This document shows, piece by piece, positions 9,270-18,281 of a DNA stretch of 64,000 nucleotides. Within the stretch, counting starts at the first letter, position 1; every line of letters begins with the position of its first letter. The stretch is from Salarchaeum japonicum (GTDB lineage: Archaea > Halobacteriota > Halobacteria > Halobacteriales > Halobacteriaceae). The DNA is taken from assembly GCF_020614395.1 (NCBI RefSeq), contig NZ_CP085324.1:1-64000 (forward strand). Reading direction: 5' to 3'. A program made the position numbers and the translations under genes. The notes beneath the pieces are model-generated. The model did not search any database and was not told where the DNA came from. It saw nothing but the letters and a program-made list of their open reading frames with translations.

Positions 9270-9395
9270 CCCCGAATCCGCTGTTTTCGCGGCGCGTGAA
9301 CTTTCCTGAACGGGTTTTCGCGCTCGCTCGAACCGAGTGAACGGGTCGAACGCTCATCCCTCCTTTTCTCCGTCCCGGTGGTAGGGTGGGATGCG

Positions 9396-10229
9396 ATGCG
9401 CTCGATGAAATTCACCGCCGCGCTCGTCGCGGCCATGGCAGTACTCGCGGTCGCAACGCCCGCGGTCGCCGGCGCGACGGCGACCGGCGAACTGAGCGTC
9501 GGCGTCGACCAGCCCGACGCCGGGAGTGACGCGACCGTCACCGTGACGGCGAACGACACCGCGGTCGCGAACGCGACCGTGAACGTCACGGAGACAACGA
9601 ACACCACGTACAACGGCACGGGGACGTACGCGACGGACGCGAACGGCACCGTCGTCCTCCCCGCGCCCGACACGAACGTCACCGTGGCGGTGACGGCGAC
9701 GCACAACAACACCACGGCGTCCGCGACCGTGACGCTCCTCGCGGAGACGAACGCGAGCGAGAGCGAGGAGAACGAGACGGTCACCGAGGAGAGCCCGTTC
9801 GGCCAGCAGGTCGAGCAGTTCATCGCCGCGACGTTCGCTGACGGCGCGGTGGACGGCCGCGTGCTCGCGGACTTCGTCACCGCGAACAACCCGGGCGCTG
9901 ACGACCGGCCCGACCACGCCGGCCCGCCCGAAGACCGTCCCGGTCACGATGACGGCAACGAGACCGACGACGTGAACGAGACCGCGGAGAACACCACGCA
10001 GGGCCCGCCCGAAGACCGCGGCCCGAACGGTGACGACGCGAACGAGAACGCCGAAAACGACAGACAGGGCCCGCCTGAAGACCGCGGCCCCGACCACGAG
10101 GCGTCCACGAACGACGACGCTGACGACGAAGACGACGAAGACGATGAAGACGATGAAGACGACGAGGAGGACGACGACGAGTCGGCGGGTAACGGGAACG
10201 GTCGCGAGAGCGCGCCCGGCCTGAACTAA
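9396..10229 (+). CDS. Secreted acidic protein with GPPEDR repeats
   Basis: A 277-residue exported protein. Residues 1-26 or so form a signal peptide (MRSMKFTAALVAAMAVLAV, then ATPAVAGA). Residues about 30-115 are a Thr/Val/Asn-rich beta domain with many N-x-T/S glycosylation sequons, resembling transthyretin- or Ig-like cell-surface domains. The rest is low complexity: three GPPEDR copies followed by an Asp/Glu run (about 240-262) and a short Gly/Asn tail. No membrane anchor or PGF-CTERM signal is seen. Three closely spaced in-frame ATGs (9378, 9396, 9405) are possible; 9396 or 9405 gives the best signal peptide. No function is assigned. Confidence 0.75.
   Translation: MRSMKFTAALVAAMAVLAVATPAVAGATATGELSVGVDQPDAGSDATVTVTANDTAVANATVNVTETTNTTYNGTGTYATDANGTVVLPAPDTNVTVAVTATHNNTTASATVTLLAETNASESEENETVTEESPFGQQVEQFIAATFADGAVDGRVLADFVTANNPGADDRPDHAGPPEDRPGHDDGNETDDVNETAENTTQGPPEDRGPNGDDANENAENDRQGPPEDRGPDHEASTNDDADDEDDEDDEDDEDDEEDDDESAGNGNGRESAPGLN
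9921..10085 (+). repeat. Three in-frame GPPEDR coding repeats
   Basis: The hexapeptide GPPEDR is encoded at 9921-9938, 10002-10019 and 10068-10085, with copy starts 81 and 66 bases apart. They lie within the acidic tail of the secreted protein and are followed by DE-rich sequence. This is protein-level repetition rather than a DNA repeat array. Confidence 0.8.
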
Positions 10230-10421
10230 CGCGCTCGCCGCGTACCGAGCGGTCGGTTGAGGCGGCCACCGGTCTTTTTCCGAACGCGCTCGAAGTACGG
10301 GTGTCGTCGCGGTGCCGACGCGACGGTTGGTCGTATCGGAACCACCCCGGCGGTTCGCCGTCTCCCACCCTCACGCGGTTCTCTTCGGTAGGGTTTTGGG
10401 TCGCGTACGTAAGGGATACGT

Positions 10422-11705
10422 ATGGAAACGGCCGCACCCATCAGCGAACGCGTCTCCGACGTGGACGCGAAACACGAGTCGGGCCGACAGAAGATAGACT
10501 GGGCCCGCGAACACATGCCGATTCTCTCCGCGCTCGAAGACGAGTTCACCGCGGAGCGCCCGCTCTCGGGCGAGGTCGTGGGGATGGCCCTCCACGTGGA
10601 GGCGAAGACGGCGGCGCTCGTCGAACTGCTCGCGGAGGGCGGCGCGGAGGTCGCTATCACGGGCTGTAACCCGCTCTCGACGCACGACGACGTGAGCGTC
10701 GCGCTCGACGCCCACGAGAACATCACGTCGTACGCCGAGCACGGCATCGACGACACCGAGTACTACGAGGCCATCGACGCCGTCATCGACCACGAACCCA
10801 CCATCACGGTGGACGACGGCGGCGACCTCGTCTTCCGCATCCACGAGGAGTACCCCGAGCTCGTGGAGTCCATCATCGGCGGCACGGAGGAGACCACCAC
10901 GGGCGTCCACCGCCTCCGCGCGATGGACGCGGACGGCGCGCTCGACTACCCGATGTTCAACGTGAACGACACCCCGATGAAGCACCTCTTCGACAACGTG
11001 CACGGCACCGGGGAGTCCGCGCTCGCGAACATCGCGATGACCACGAACCTCTCCTGGGCCGGCAAAACAGTGGTCGTCGCCGGGTTCGGGTACTGCGGGC
11101 GCGGCGTCGCGAAGAAGGCGCGCGGACAGAACGCGCACGTCATCGTCACCGAAATCGACCCGCGGCGCGCGCTCGAAGCCCACATGGAGGGCTACGAGGT
11201 CACGAGCATGGACGACGCCGCCGAGCGCGGCGACGTGTTCGTCACCACCACCGGAAACCGGGACGTAGTCACCGCCGACCACTTCGAGGACATGAAGGAC
11301 GGCGTCGTGCTCGCGAACGCCGGGCACTTCGACGTGGAGATCAACCTCGAAGACCTCCGGAACCTCTCCGTGAACGAACGCGAAGTCCGCGAGGGCGTGC
11401 AGGAGTACGAACTCGCAGACGGCTCCCGCGTGAACGTGCTCGCCGAGGGCCGCCTCGTCAACCTCGCCAGCCCGGTCAGCCTCGGGCACCCCGTCGAAGT
11501 GATGGACCAGTCGTTCGGCGTGCAGGCCGTCTGCGTCCGCGAACTCGCGACGCACGGCGACGGCTACGACGACGGCCTCCACGACGTGCCGGACGCGCTC
11601 GACCGCGAGGTCGCTGAACTCAAACTCGACGCCGAGGGCATCGAACTCGACGAGCTCACGGACGTCCAGCGCGAGTACATGGACTCCTGGCAGCACGGCA
11701 CGTAA
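10422..11705 (+). CDS. ahcY: Adenosylhomocysteinase
   Basis: A 427-residue S-adenosylhomocysteine hydrolase that splits SAH into adenosine and homocysteine and relieves product inhibition of methyltransferases. It shows MPILSALEDEF near the N-terminus (32-42), the NDTPMKHLFDN active-site segment (182-192) and the NAD-binding loop GFGYCGRG (221-228). As in archaeal enzymes, the C-terminus ends YMDSWQHGT instead of the eukaryotic PxxYRY tail. A deaminase of the SAH/MTA type lies just upstream beyond the secreted acidic protein. In methanogens the pathway runs through S-inosylhomocysteine; whether that applies here is open. Confidence 0.97.
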   Translation: METAAPISERVSDVDAKHESGRQKIDWAREHMPILSALEDEFTAERPLSGEVVGMALHVEAKTAALVELLAEGGAEVAITGCNPLSTHDDVSVALDAHENITSYAEHGIDDTEYYEAIDAVIDHEPTITVDDGGDLVFRIHEEYPELVESIIGGTEETTTGVHRLRAMDADGALDYPMFNVNDTPMKHLFDNVHGTGESALANIAMTTNLSWAGKTVVVAGFGYCGRGVAKKARGQNAHVIVTEIDPRRALEAHMEGYEVTSMDDAAERGDVFVTTTGNRDVVTADHFEDMKDGVVLANAGHFDVEINLEDLRNLSVNEREVREGVQEYELADGSRVNVLAEGRLVNLASPVSLGHPVEVMDQSFGVQAVCVRELATHGDGYDDGLHDVPDALDREVAELKLDAEGIELDELTDVQREYMDSWQHGT

Positions 11706-11711
11706 GCGCCG

Positions 11712-13136
11712 TTACTCGTCCGACTCCGTTCTTTTGAGCGCCGCGACTGTTCCGCCGACGAGCGCCGCGAGTCCCGTGCCGACGCCGAACCCGGGCGTGC
11801 TCCCGGACGCGGCGTCAGTCGAGGTGCCGGTGTCGGTCGCGGTGTCGGTCGTCGCGGCGCGCGTCGTCGTTGCGTCGGTGGTGGTCGAGATGTCGAGCGT
11901 GTCGCGGGAGACACCGGGGAGGACGAAGTACTGGGGGTCGGCGGGGACGCCGGGGAGGCCGTCCGAGTTGACGTACCGGTCGAGCCAGTCGTCCATCGGT
12001 TCGCCGGCGTAGCGCGCGACGGCGTTCTCGAACCCCTGGTAGGACGTGAGGGGGAACGAGGTGTCCGCGAGCGCGTCGATGAGCGCGCGGTCGCCGCCGG
12101 AGCGCGCCTGAATCTCGGCGTCGAGCGCGGCGAGCACCTGCGAGCCCTTCCGGTAGTGGGCGCTGGTGCCGGTCCACGTGTACGGCTGTGCGAGCACGAT
12201 GTCGGTGTAGCCGGCGTCGTAGTTCTCGTTCGTGTCGAGTCCGTTGTGGAACTCGGTGAAGCTCGCGAGACCGCGATTGAAGAGCGTGAGACGCGCGTAG
12301 TACTCCGCGCTCGCCTCGGTCAGCCACCGCATCCGTCCGCCGCCGAACGTTCCGAACATGACGTGCGCGAACTCGTGGGGGAGCACGCCGTTGAGCGACC
12401 CGGAGGGGACGGCGGCGGCGGAGACCACCATGTCGGTCGTAGACGCCATCCCGCGGGGGCTGATGCGTTCGCGGGGAAGGAGGAAGAGCGCCGTGTCGGT
12501 GTAGCGTTGGCGCTGCGAGAGGTGGGTCTGCTGAAACGCGAGTTCCTCGAAGAGCGCGGCGGTGTCGATGTCCCGCGAGACCGCGTCGGGGACGACGACG
12601 GTCGCTTGCGCGTCGCTCACGAACTCGCGGACGGTCGTGTGCGGGCCGGCGAACGCGAACGACGAGGTGGCGACGCCCTCGCCGTCGAACGACCGCGAGC
12701 GGGACACGTCGCGCAGGTCTCGGTCGGGGGAGCTGACGCCGAGCGACGGTATCCACACGAACGCGGAGTCGGCGGCGACGTACCCCCAGTTCTGCGTGGT
12801 GAGGGAGTCGCCGACGGCCGACGAGTCGGCGGGGAGGAAGACAGTCTGGCGAGGGGAGTCGGTGCCGTCCCAGACGTACTCGCGGCCGTCGCGCTCGAAG
12901 CCGTCGGACTCGACGGTGAACCCGGACGGCATCGCGGAGATGGAGAAGGAGGACACCGAGTCGGGAACGTCGTACTCGTAGTCGAAGCGGATGCGGGGTG
13001 CGTCCCAGTCGGCGGACACCGTCACGGACACCGAGAGCGTGCCCGCGGACTGGGAGGCCCGAACCGACCGAGCGGGGAGCGCGGTCAGCGCGGTGGTGGT
13101 CGCGGCGGCCCCGAGAACCTCTCGACGAGATTTCAT
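11712..13136 (-). CDS. Tat-exported zinc metallopeptidase-like protein with PGF-CTERM anchor
   Basis: A 474-residue surface protein. It opens with a Tat-type signal (MKSRREVLGAA) and continues with an Ig-like beta region (about 30-130). The gluzincin-type catalytic segment HEFAH (254-258) is followed by TEASAEYYA, whose glutamates (E274 or E278) can supply the third zinc ligand. The last 29 residues are a PGF-CTERM domain: STPGFG, a hydrophobic helix and a short charged tail, the recognition signal for archaeosortase A. A Thr-rich linker precedes it and is probably O-glycosylated. Substrate specificity is unknown. It converges on ahcY with only six bases between stops. Confidence 0.85.
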   Translation of the reverse strand: MKSRREVLGAAATTTALTALPARSVRASQSAGTLSVSVTVSADWDAPRIRFDYEYDVPDSVSSFSISAMPSGFTVESDGFERDGREYVWDGTDSPRQTVFLPADSSAVGDSLTTQNWGYVAADSAFVWIPSLGVSSPDRDLRDVSRSRSFDGEGVATSSFAFAGPHTTVREFVSDAQATVVVPDAVSRDIDTAALFEELAFQQTHLSQRQRYTDTALFLLPRERISPRGMASTTDMVVSAAAVPSGSLNGVLPHEFAHVMFGTFGGGRMRWLTEASAEYYARLTLFNRGLASFTEFHNGLDTNENYDAGYTDIVLAQPYTWTGTSAHYRKGSQVLAALDAEIQARSGGDRALIDALADTSFPLTSYQGFENAVARYAGEPMDDWLDRYVNSDGLPGVPADPQYFVLPGVSRDTLDISTTTDATTTRAATTDTATDTGTSTDAASGSTPGFGVGTGLAALVGGTVAALKRTESDE

Positions 13137-13176
13137 ACACCCACTATCGGGTTTGGGAATAAAAATTTTCGGCGGG

Positions 13177-13971
13177 TCACTCCTCGCCCCGCACGACGTA
13201 GCCGTACTTGAGGAGCGCGACGAACAGCGACCCGCCGACGACGTTCCCCGCGGTCGCGAGCAACAGGAAGCCGGCGTACGTGGAGACGCCGACCGCGGAC
13301 GAGGAGAGGACGGCGGCGAGCACCTCGACGTTCCCCGCGATGGAGTGCGGGAGGTGCGCGAGCCCGATGCCCATGGTGACGAGCCAGACGAGGACGATGC
13401 GCGCCATCGTGGAGTCCGCGGCGGTGATGAGCCAGGAGAGCAACCCCATCAGCCAGCCGGCGAGCACGCCGCCCATCAGGAGGACGAGCGGCGGATGGGA
13501 GACCAGCGGCACCGCGAGGTGTTCGAAGGCGTCCGGGCCGGCGACCCCGTACGCGGGCGCGAGCACGACCATCGCCGCCGCGAACACCGCGCCGGCGAGG
13601 ACGTTCCCCGTGTAGACGAGTCCCCACAGGCGCGCGAGCCTGCGCACGGAGGCGCGGCCGTCGAGCACGGGGAGGACGGCGAGCGTCGTGTGCTCGGTGA
13701 ACAGTTCGGAGCGCCCGAGGATGACGAACACGAACCCGAACGTGTACGCGTTCGCGACGAGCAGGGTCGTCACCGGCTCGGGGAGCGTGCCGCCGACGAG
13801 CGTGAGCACGACGGCCATGAAGAACGGCCCGAACCCGATGTCGAGGCCCGCGGATATCGCGGACAGGAAGAGCGCGCCCGCGGGCCGTTCGAGTTCGTCC
13901 GTCCCCTCCTCGATTTGCGCGGCGAGGATGTCCGTCTTCGACTTCTTGTCCACGGGGTCGCTGTCGCTCAC
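13177..13971 (-). CDS. Formate/nitrite transporter (FNT) family channel
   Basis: A 264-residue membrane protein of the FNT family, which forms pentameric channels for small monovalent anions such as formate, nitrite or hydrosulfide. About six membrane helices are visible. The segment [17 protein letters not shown] after helix 2 and [18 protein letters not shown] near the end are family-typical. A GTG start at 13971 ([10 protein letters not shown]) is preferred over an ATG 17 codons upstream, because it gives the usual short charged N-terminus. It is divergent from hjc. The transported anion cannot be told. Confidence 0.85.
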   Translation of the reverse strand: MSDSDPVDKKSKTDILAAQIEEGTDELERPAGALFLSAISAGLDIGFGPFFMAVVLTLVGGTLPEPVTTLLVANAYTFGFVFVILGRSELFTEHTTLAVLPVLDGRASVRRLARLWGLVYTGNVLAGAVFAAAMVVLAPAYGVAGPDAFEHLAVPLVSHPPLVLLMGGVLAGWLMGLLSWLITAADSTMARIVLVWLVTMGIGLAHLPHSIAGNVEVLAAVLSSSAVGVSTYAGFLLLATAGNVVGGSLFVALLKYGYVVRGEE

Positions 13972-14057
13972 TGTCCCGCGGTTCGACCGTCCGGAGGAAA
14001 AACCGCGCGGCCGCGGCGACACGTGTCGCTCTTTACCGCGGGCGTCAAAGGAGGGGT

Positions 14058-14558
14058 ATGGTCAGGAACCGGAAGGGCGACCGGCGGGAGCGCGAACTCG
14101 TGAACCGCCTCGACGAGGCCGGGTTCGCGGTGATGCGCGCGCCGGCGTCCGGGAGCGCGACCCAGCGCGAACTCCCGGACGTGCTCGCGGGCGACGGCGA
14201 GAGCTTCTACGCCGTGGAGGCGAAGTCGTCGTCGGGCGACCCCATCTATCTCACGGGCGAGGAAATCGAGGCGCTCGTCTACTTCTCCCAGAACTTCGGC
14301 GCGCGCCCGAAGGTCGGCGCGCGCTTCGACCGCGAGGACTGGTACTTCTTCCACCCGCACGACCTCCACCAGACGGACGGCGGGAACTACCGCGTGAAGA
14401 AGGAGACGGCGCTCGAATCGGGCGAAACCATCGCCGACCTGAAAGCCGCGAGCGACGACGGTGGGAGCGACGCGAACCGCGCCGAGAACGCGCGGAAGGT
14501 GTTGAACGCGGTGGCGCAGGGCGTCCTCGACGTGGACGAGGCCGCCGAGATGCTCTAG
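14058..14558 (+). CDS. hjc: Holliday junction resolvase Hjc
   Basis: A 166-residue archaeal Holliday junction resolvase that cuts four-way junctions made during recombination and fork repair. The nuclease signature is complete: E13 in RRERELV, D41 in ELPDVLA, and E54 and K56 in VEAKSS. The core ends by about residue 115; a C-terminal extension (about 120-166) ends in a helical segment and could bind a partner. A purine-rich ggagggg sits almost directly against the ATG, too close for a normal Shine-Dalgarno. The stop overlaps by 4 bases the convergent membrane-protein gene. Confidence 0.95.
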   Translation: MVRNRKGDRRERELVNRLDEAGFAVMRAPASGSATQRELPDVLAGDGESFYAVEAKSSSGDPIYLTGEEIEALVYFSQNFGARPKVGARFDREDWYFFHPHDLHQTDGGNYRVKKETALESGETIADLKAASDDGGSDANRAENARKVLNAVAQGVLDVDEAAEML

Positions 14559-15346
14559 GTGCGCCACGCGCGCCGCGCGAGGACGAGGCAGACGACCGCG
14601 CCCAGCCAGCCGAGGAGCGTCGGAATCGACCGCACGAGCATCGTGTTCTCCACGCGCTCGCAGAACCCGTCTCCCTCCGAGCCGCAGGACGTGAACCCGC
14701 CGCTCGAGTACCGGTGGGCGGTGGCGAACACGACGTAGTAGTCGCCGTCGTCGCGGAGGACGCGACCGGCGTCGTCGAGTTCGTGGAACGTCGTCACGGA
14801 GCCGTCGGCGAGCACACGCTGGACGGTCGGGCCGGCGTCACCCGCGGGCATCGAGAGGGCGCGCAGGGCGGCCGCGGCCGGGACGCGCTCGTGCCCGACC
14901 CGGTAGGCGTCCTCGCCCTCGACGGGGACGCCGGTGCGGCGGTAGAACTGGCCGTCGCCGCCGAGGAAGTAGGGGTTCTCGGCGGGCGTGGCGAGCATCT
15001 CGTAGGGGACGGTGACGTTCACCTCGCCCGCGCCGATGGCGTGTTCGAGCGTGCACGCGCGGTCGTAGGGCACGTCCGCGCAGAGGACGCCGTCGAGCGG
15101 GAAGCGGTCTTCGGTGTCGTCGTCCGCGAGGCTGTGCACGACGAGGGAGTCGTCCGTGGGTTCGACGCGGTGCGCTTCGTACTGGTAGGCGTGGTCTGCG
15201 CCGAGGAGAAGGCCGTTCGTGTAGAGCGGGTTGGCGAGCAGGACGAGCGCGACGAGGAGGTAGAACGCGCCGCGTCGCGGAACCTCGACCGTGATGGTGT
15301 CGGGTGCGTCGGACGAGTCGGGCGGGTCGGACGGCGTGGAGGGCAC
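14555..15346 (-). CDS. Conserved haloarchaeal membrane protein, unknown function
   Basis: A 263-residue protein with one hydrophobic helix near the N-terminus (about 27-47) and one at the C-terminus (about 236-257), enclosing a roughly 180-residue polar domain that would sit outside the cell. Two cysteines in [11 protein letters not shown] (about 218-228) could form a disulfide. No catalytic motif is recognised. It is convergent with hjc (4-base overlap) and separated by 39 bases from the SWIM protein on the same strand, so the two could share a transcript. Confidence 0.7.
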   Translation of the reverse strand: MPSTPSDPPDSSDAPDTITVEVPRRGAFYLLVALVLLANPLYTNGLLLGADHAYQYEAHRVEPTDDSLVVHSLADDDTEDRFPLDGVLCADVPYDRACTLEHAIGAGEVNVTVPYEMLATPAENPYFLGGDGQFYRRTGVPVEGEDAYRVGHERVPAAAALRALSMPAGDAGPTVQRVLADGSVTTFHELDDAGRVLRDDGDYYVVFATAHRYSSGGFTSCGSEGDGFCERVENTMLVRSIPTLLGWLGAVVCLVLARRAWRT

Positions 15347-15385
15347 GCGAGACGCGTCACCACGCGAATCCTTAAACGTCGGGTG

Positions 15386-16033
15386 TCAGTCGGGCCGACC
15401 GAGGGATTCGAGGCGGCTCCGCGGGAACGCGTACCGTTTGAGGTCGGTCGGCGCGAGGTCGTCGGGCGTGAGGTCGCGGCCGATGGGGTAGAGGACGTCG
15501 ACGACCACGTCCGTCTCCGGGTAGCCGCGGTTGGTCGGGTAGTCGGCGACGGTGGTGTTCCAGCCGGGAACCTCGACGGTGTTCGCGCGGTCGCGGGTGG
15601 TGCGGGCGACGACGAGGAGGTCGCCGCGTTCGCGGTCGCGGACGAACCGGCCGGTGTCGAGCGTGCAGGAGTCGCAGTAGACGGGACTGGGTTCGTCCGC
15701 GGCGACGTACACCGGGCGCTCGCAGTCCGCGCAGGCGGCCTCGCGCTGGCCGGGCGCGGGGACGCGGCCGGCGGTCACGTCGATGGCGACCCGCCGGAGG
15801 TGTTTACAGCGCGCGCGGCGGTGCCGGTAGTCCGGGCACGTGCAGCGGCTCTCGGGGAGGTGGACGGTGTAGACGGTGTCGTACTCGGTCACGACCTCGT
15901 AGCGTCCGCCGCCGAGCGGGGTGACGGCCATGCGTTCGGTGCGCGCGCGGTCGGCGCGCGTCCGCGTGGGGCCGCCGGGGGAGAGCGCGGTCGGTTCGCT
16001 GGTCGTGGTGCTGGTGTGTTTCGAGGGCACCAT
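15386..16033 (-). CDS. SWIM zinc-finger protein
   Basis: A 215-residue protein with a SWIM zinc finger, CTCPDYRHRRARCKH (C64, C66, C76, H78), a fold used for DNA or protein binding and often linked to recombination or helicase factors. A second four-cysteine knuckle follows (CADC at about 96 and YCDSC at about 118). The C-terminal half has no recognised domain. The long Thr/Arg-rich N-terminus up to RTERMAV occurs in related haloarchaeal proteins, so the ATG at 16033 is kept; a later ATG at 15931 is the alternative. Function is unproven. Confidence 0.8.
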   Translation of the reverse strand: MVPSKHTSTTTSEPTALSPGGPTRTRADRARTERMAVTPLGGGRYEVVTEYDTVYTVHLPESRCTCPDYRHRRARCKHLRRVAIDVTAGRVPAPGQREAACADCERPVYVAADEPSPVYCDSCTLDTGRFVRDRERGDLLVVARTTRDRANTVEVPGWNTTVADYPTNRGYPETDVVVDVLYPIGRDLTPDDLAPTDLKRYAFPRSRLESLGRPD

Positions 16034-16236
16034 GGGAGTGCGTAGGGACTCGGCGACCGTAAGGCGCTCAGTTCCGGTAGACGTTTACGCGCTCGTTCGG
16101 GCGTCAGGGGCGTGCAGGCGGCCGTTCCGCGGCGTCGGGCGGGGGCCGCGCAAGTCGCGAACGCCCGACGGCGAGTGTCACGTCACGCCCCCGGTTGGCC
16201 GCGGTATCCGTCATGAAGTCTCGGAAGACGGAGGGA

Positions 16237-16276
16237 GCGAGCGGTGGGCGTGCGAGCGGTGGGCGTGCGAGCGGGC
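16237..16276. repeat. 15-base tandem repeat upstream of a small membrane-protein gene
   Basis: The unit gcgagcggtgggcgt occurs twice in full (16237-16251, 16252-16266), followed by a partial third copy. It lies in the 284-base gap between the divergent SWIM gene and the small membrane gene. No other structure is seen in that gap. Confidence 0.6.
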
Positions 16277-16317
16277 GCTTCGAAGCCCTTTTGGCGTGTT
16301 CTCGGGAAGCCCTTGGT

Positions 16318-16518
16318 ATGGCATTCGAGCGGGAGAAACTGGTCGAGGCCGGCTGGGCGACGTTCGGCGTGGTCGTGTTCATCGCGGCGCTGGTCGGAAC
16401 CGCGTCCGTGAACGGTGAGTCGCTCGGTCGTCAGGGAACGCTCGCGGTCGTCGGGAGTCTCGTCCTCTTCCTCGTCGTGATGGGCGGAATCGGGTTCTAC
16501 CTCTCGACGCGCGACTAG
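16318..16518 (+). CDS. Small two-helix membrane protein
   Basis: A 66-residue protein starting MAFEREKLVEAG, with two hydrophobic helices (about 14-27 and 43-60) joined by a short polar turn and ending in STRD. Such small double-spanning proteins are common and widely conserved in haloarchaea but have no assigned function. The ATG at 16318 is chosen because upstream in-frame sequence is the tandem repeat. Its stop overlaps the convergent primase large subunit gene by 4 bases. Confidence 0.65.
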   Translation: MAFEREKLVEAGWATFGVVVFIAALVGTASVNGESLGRQGTLAVVGSLVLFLVVMGGIGFYLSTRD

Positions 16519-17588
16519 GCCTCCGACTGGTCGTTCTGGTCGCGCCAGTCGTCGAGTTCGTCCTCGTCGGCGTCGTCGAGTTTCGCCTCGTAGTAGGAGA
16601 GCGGGTGGCTGATGTGGTCGCAGAGCGCGTCCGGGTTCACGCAGTCGCCGTACGACTTCATCGTGGCGCAGGCGGGCGCGGTGTACTCGGTGGGACTGCT
16701 CTCGCCCTGAATGTGGTCGGTCTGGTAGCGCGTCATCTCCTCCCCGAACCCGGGGTTCACTTCGTATATCTGGACGATTTCGTCCGTGCTGAGCCCGATG
16801 TTCGCGAGGAACGCCGTGATGGCGAACCGGCTGTGGTGGGGGAGGTGGTCGCCGCGCTGCACGCGTTCGAGGAGGTTCGTCATACAGGGCGGGAACAGTT
16901 CGGGGACGACGGTGTCGATGTCCCGAGTGAGGTCGAGTTCGGAGAGCACGGTCTTCACCTCCGAGACGGCTTCGCCGAGTTCGCTCCCGATGGCGTCCGG
17001 CACCGAGAGCGGGAGGCCGTCCGCGACCCGGTCTTCGACCGCCTGCCGGAGCAGGTCGTCGAGTTCGAGGCCGGACACGGGAACGCGGCCGTCGTCCAGC
17101 CGGCGGTTGACGAGCCGCCAGTCCTCCCCGCGGATGCTGGAGGAGAGCAGGAGGTAGGTGGCGACGCCGACGTCGAACCCCTCCTCGGTGGGGGTGACGT
17201 GGTCGCGGAGGTCGAACTCGCGGAGCAGGTCGTCGCGGGAGACGCGTTCGTCGCCGCCGACGCTCGCGAGGTCGTCGTCGGTCGTGAAGTCGTCGCGGAA
17301 CCGCTCGTAGGCGGTGTTCGCCTCGCCCTGCGCGTACCGCCGCACGAGGATGTTCTCGTCCACGAGCGAGACGATGACGCGCGCCACCGGATAGGAGAGG
17401 AGTTCGACGCGCGTGCTGTGCGCGGCCTCGCCGATTTCGCGGTCGGTGACCGCGGTGGTGACGCGCTCCAGCGCGCGCTCCACGACCGCGTCGTCGTTCT
17501 GCACCACGTCCGCGAGATCCACGCCGGCCTCCTGAACCGCCGTGCGGGCGCTCGCGAGGAACGGGTATCGGGCGTGGCGCGCGTCCAT
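16515..17588 (-). CDS. priL: DNA primase large subunit PriL
   Basis: A 357-residue large subunit of the archaeo-eukaryotic primase, which works with catalytic PriS in primer synthesis. The C-terminal [4Fe-4S] domain is intact, with ligands C235 (PPCM), C307 and C316 (ACATMKSYGDC) and C323. The N-terminal helical domain lies before about residue 200. The ATG at 17588 (MDARHARYPF) matches normal family starts; in-frame sequence farther upstream belongs to the divergent decarboxylase. priS is not in the window, so the two primase subunits are unlinked here. Confidence 0.95.
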   Translation of the reverse strand: MDARHARYPFLASARTAVQEAGVDLADVVQNDDAVVERALERVTTAVTDREIGEAAHSTRVELLSYPVARVIVSLVDENILVRRYAQGEANTAYERFRDDFTTDDDLASVGGDERVSRDDLLREFDLRDHVTPTEEGFDVGVATYLLLSSSIRGEDWRLVNRRLDDGRVPVSGLELDDLLRQAVEDRVADGLPLSVPDAIGSELGEAVSEVKTVLSELDLTRDIDTVVPELFPPCMTNLLERVQRGDHLPHHSRFAITAFLANIGLSTDEIVQIYEVNPGFGEEMTRYQTDHIQGESSPTEYTAPACATMKSYGDCVNPDALCDHISHPLSYYEAKLDDADEDELDDWRDQNDQSEA

Positions 17589-17672
17589 TCGTTCACGTGG
17601 TCGTTCCGAACCCGAATAAACGCCGCGGATAGCGACCGAACCACCCAAACCCCCGGCGCGCGAACGCTGCGT

Positions 17673-18260
17673 GTGCAATTCGCCCCCGGCGCGCGACGGC
17701 TCGCGGCGTACGCGCTCGTCGCCGCGCTCCCGTTCGCCTTCGTCCCGCTCGGCCTCGCCGTCGTCGTGCTCGCGCCCGCGTTCGTGCTCTGGTTCCACCG
17801 CGACCCCGACCGTGACACGCCGGCGTCGGGCGTCGTCGCGCCCGCCGACGGCACGGTCTCCGTGATTCGTGAGGAGGACGACTGGCTCCGCGTTGGCGTC
17901 TACATGAGCGCCGCCGACGTGCACGTCAACCGCGCGCCCAAATCGGGGTTCCTCGAACACGTCACGCACACGCCCGGCGCGCACAAGCCCGCGTTCTCGA
18001 AGGACTCAGACCGGAACGAGCGCGTCACCCTCCAGTTCGACGACTACGAGGTCGTGCTCATCGCGGGCGCGTTCGCCCGCCGCATCCACCCCCACCTCGA
18101 CCCCGGGCGGACGGTGGAACGCGGCGGCCGCATCGGCCACATCAGTTTCGGCAGCCGCGCCGACGTGAAACTCCCGCCGACCTACGAGAAATCCGCGCTG
18201 CTCGTCGAAGAAGGCGACACCGTCCGCGCGGGCGAGACAGTGCTGGTAGAAGAACAGTAG
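17673..18260 (+). CDS. asd: Archaetidylserine decarboxylase (Psd family)
   Basis: A 195-residue proenzyme of the phosphatidylserine decarboxylase family that should make archaetidylethanolamine. It has an N-terminal membrane segment (about 8-40), the conserved DPDRDTP and APADG turns, DVHVNRAP, and the self-cleavage site ISFGSRADV. There the chain is expected to break between G160 and S161, turning the serine into a pyruvoyl cofactor. A GTG start at 17673 gives VQFAPGARRL, the usual beginning. In Haloferax the equivalent PssD, with PssA, is needed for archaeosortase-dependent lipid anchoring, and a PGF-CTERM protein lies 4.5 kb away. Confidence 0.9.
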   Translation: MQFAPGARRLAAYALVAALPFAFVPLGLAVVVLAPAFVLWFHRDPDRDTPASGVVAPADGTVSVIREEDDWLRVGVYMSAADVHVNRAPKSGFLEHVTHTPGAHKPAFSKDSDRNERVTLQFDDYEVVLIAGAFARRIHPHLDPGRTVERGGRIGHISFGSRADVKLPPTYEKSALLVEEGDTVRAGETVLVEEQ

Positions 18261-18281
18261 GAGACGCCGAAATCCGGGTTG

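Noticed and set aside
9921-10085. CRISPR-like repeats in the acidic protein gene
   Set aside because: Only three copies of an in-frame hexapeptide, unequal spacing and not identical in DNA context; it is protein low complexity.
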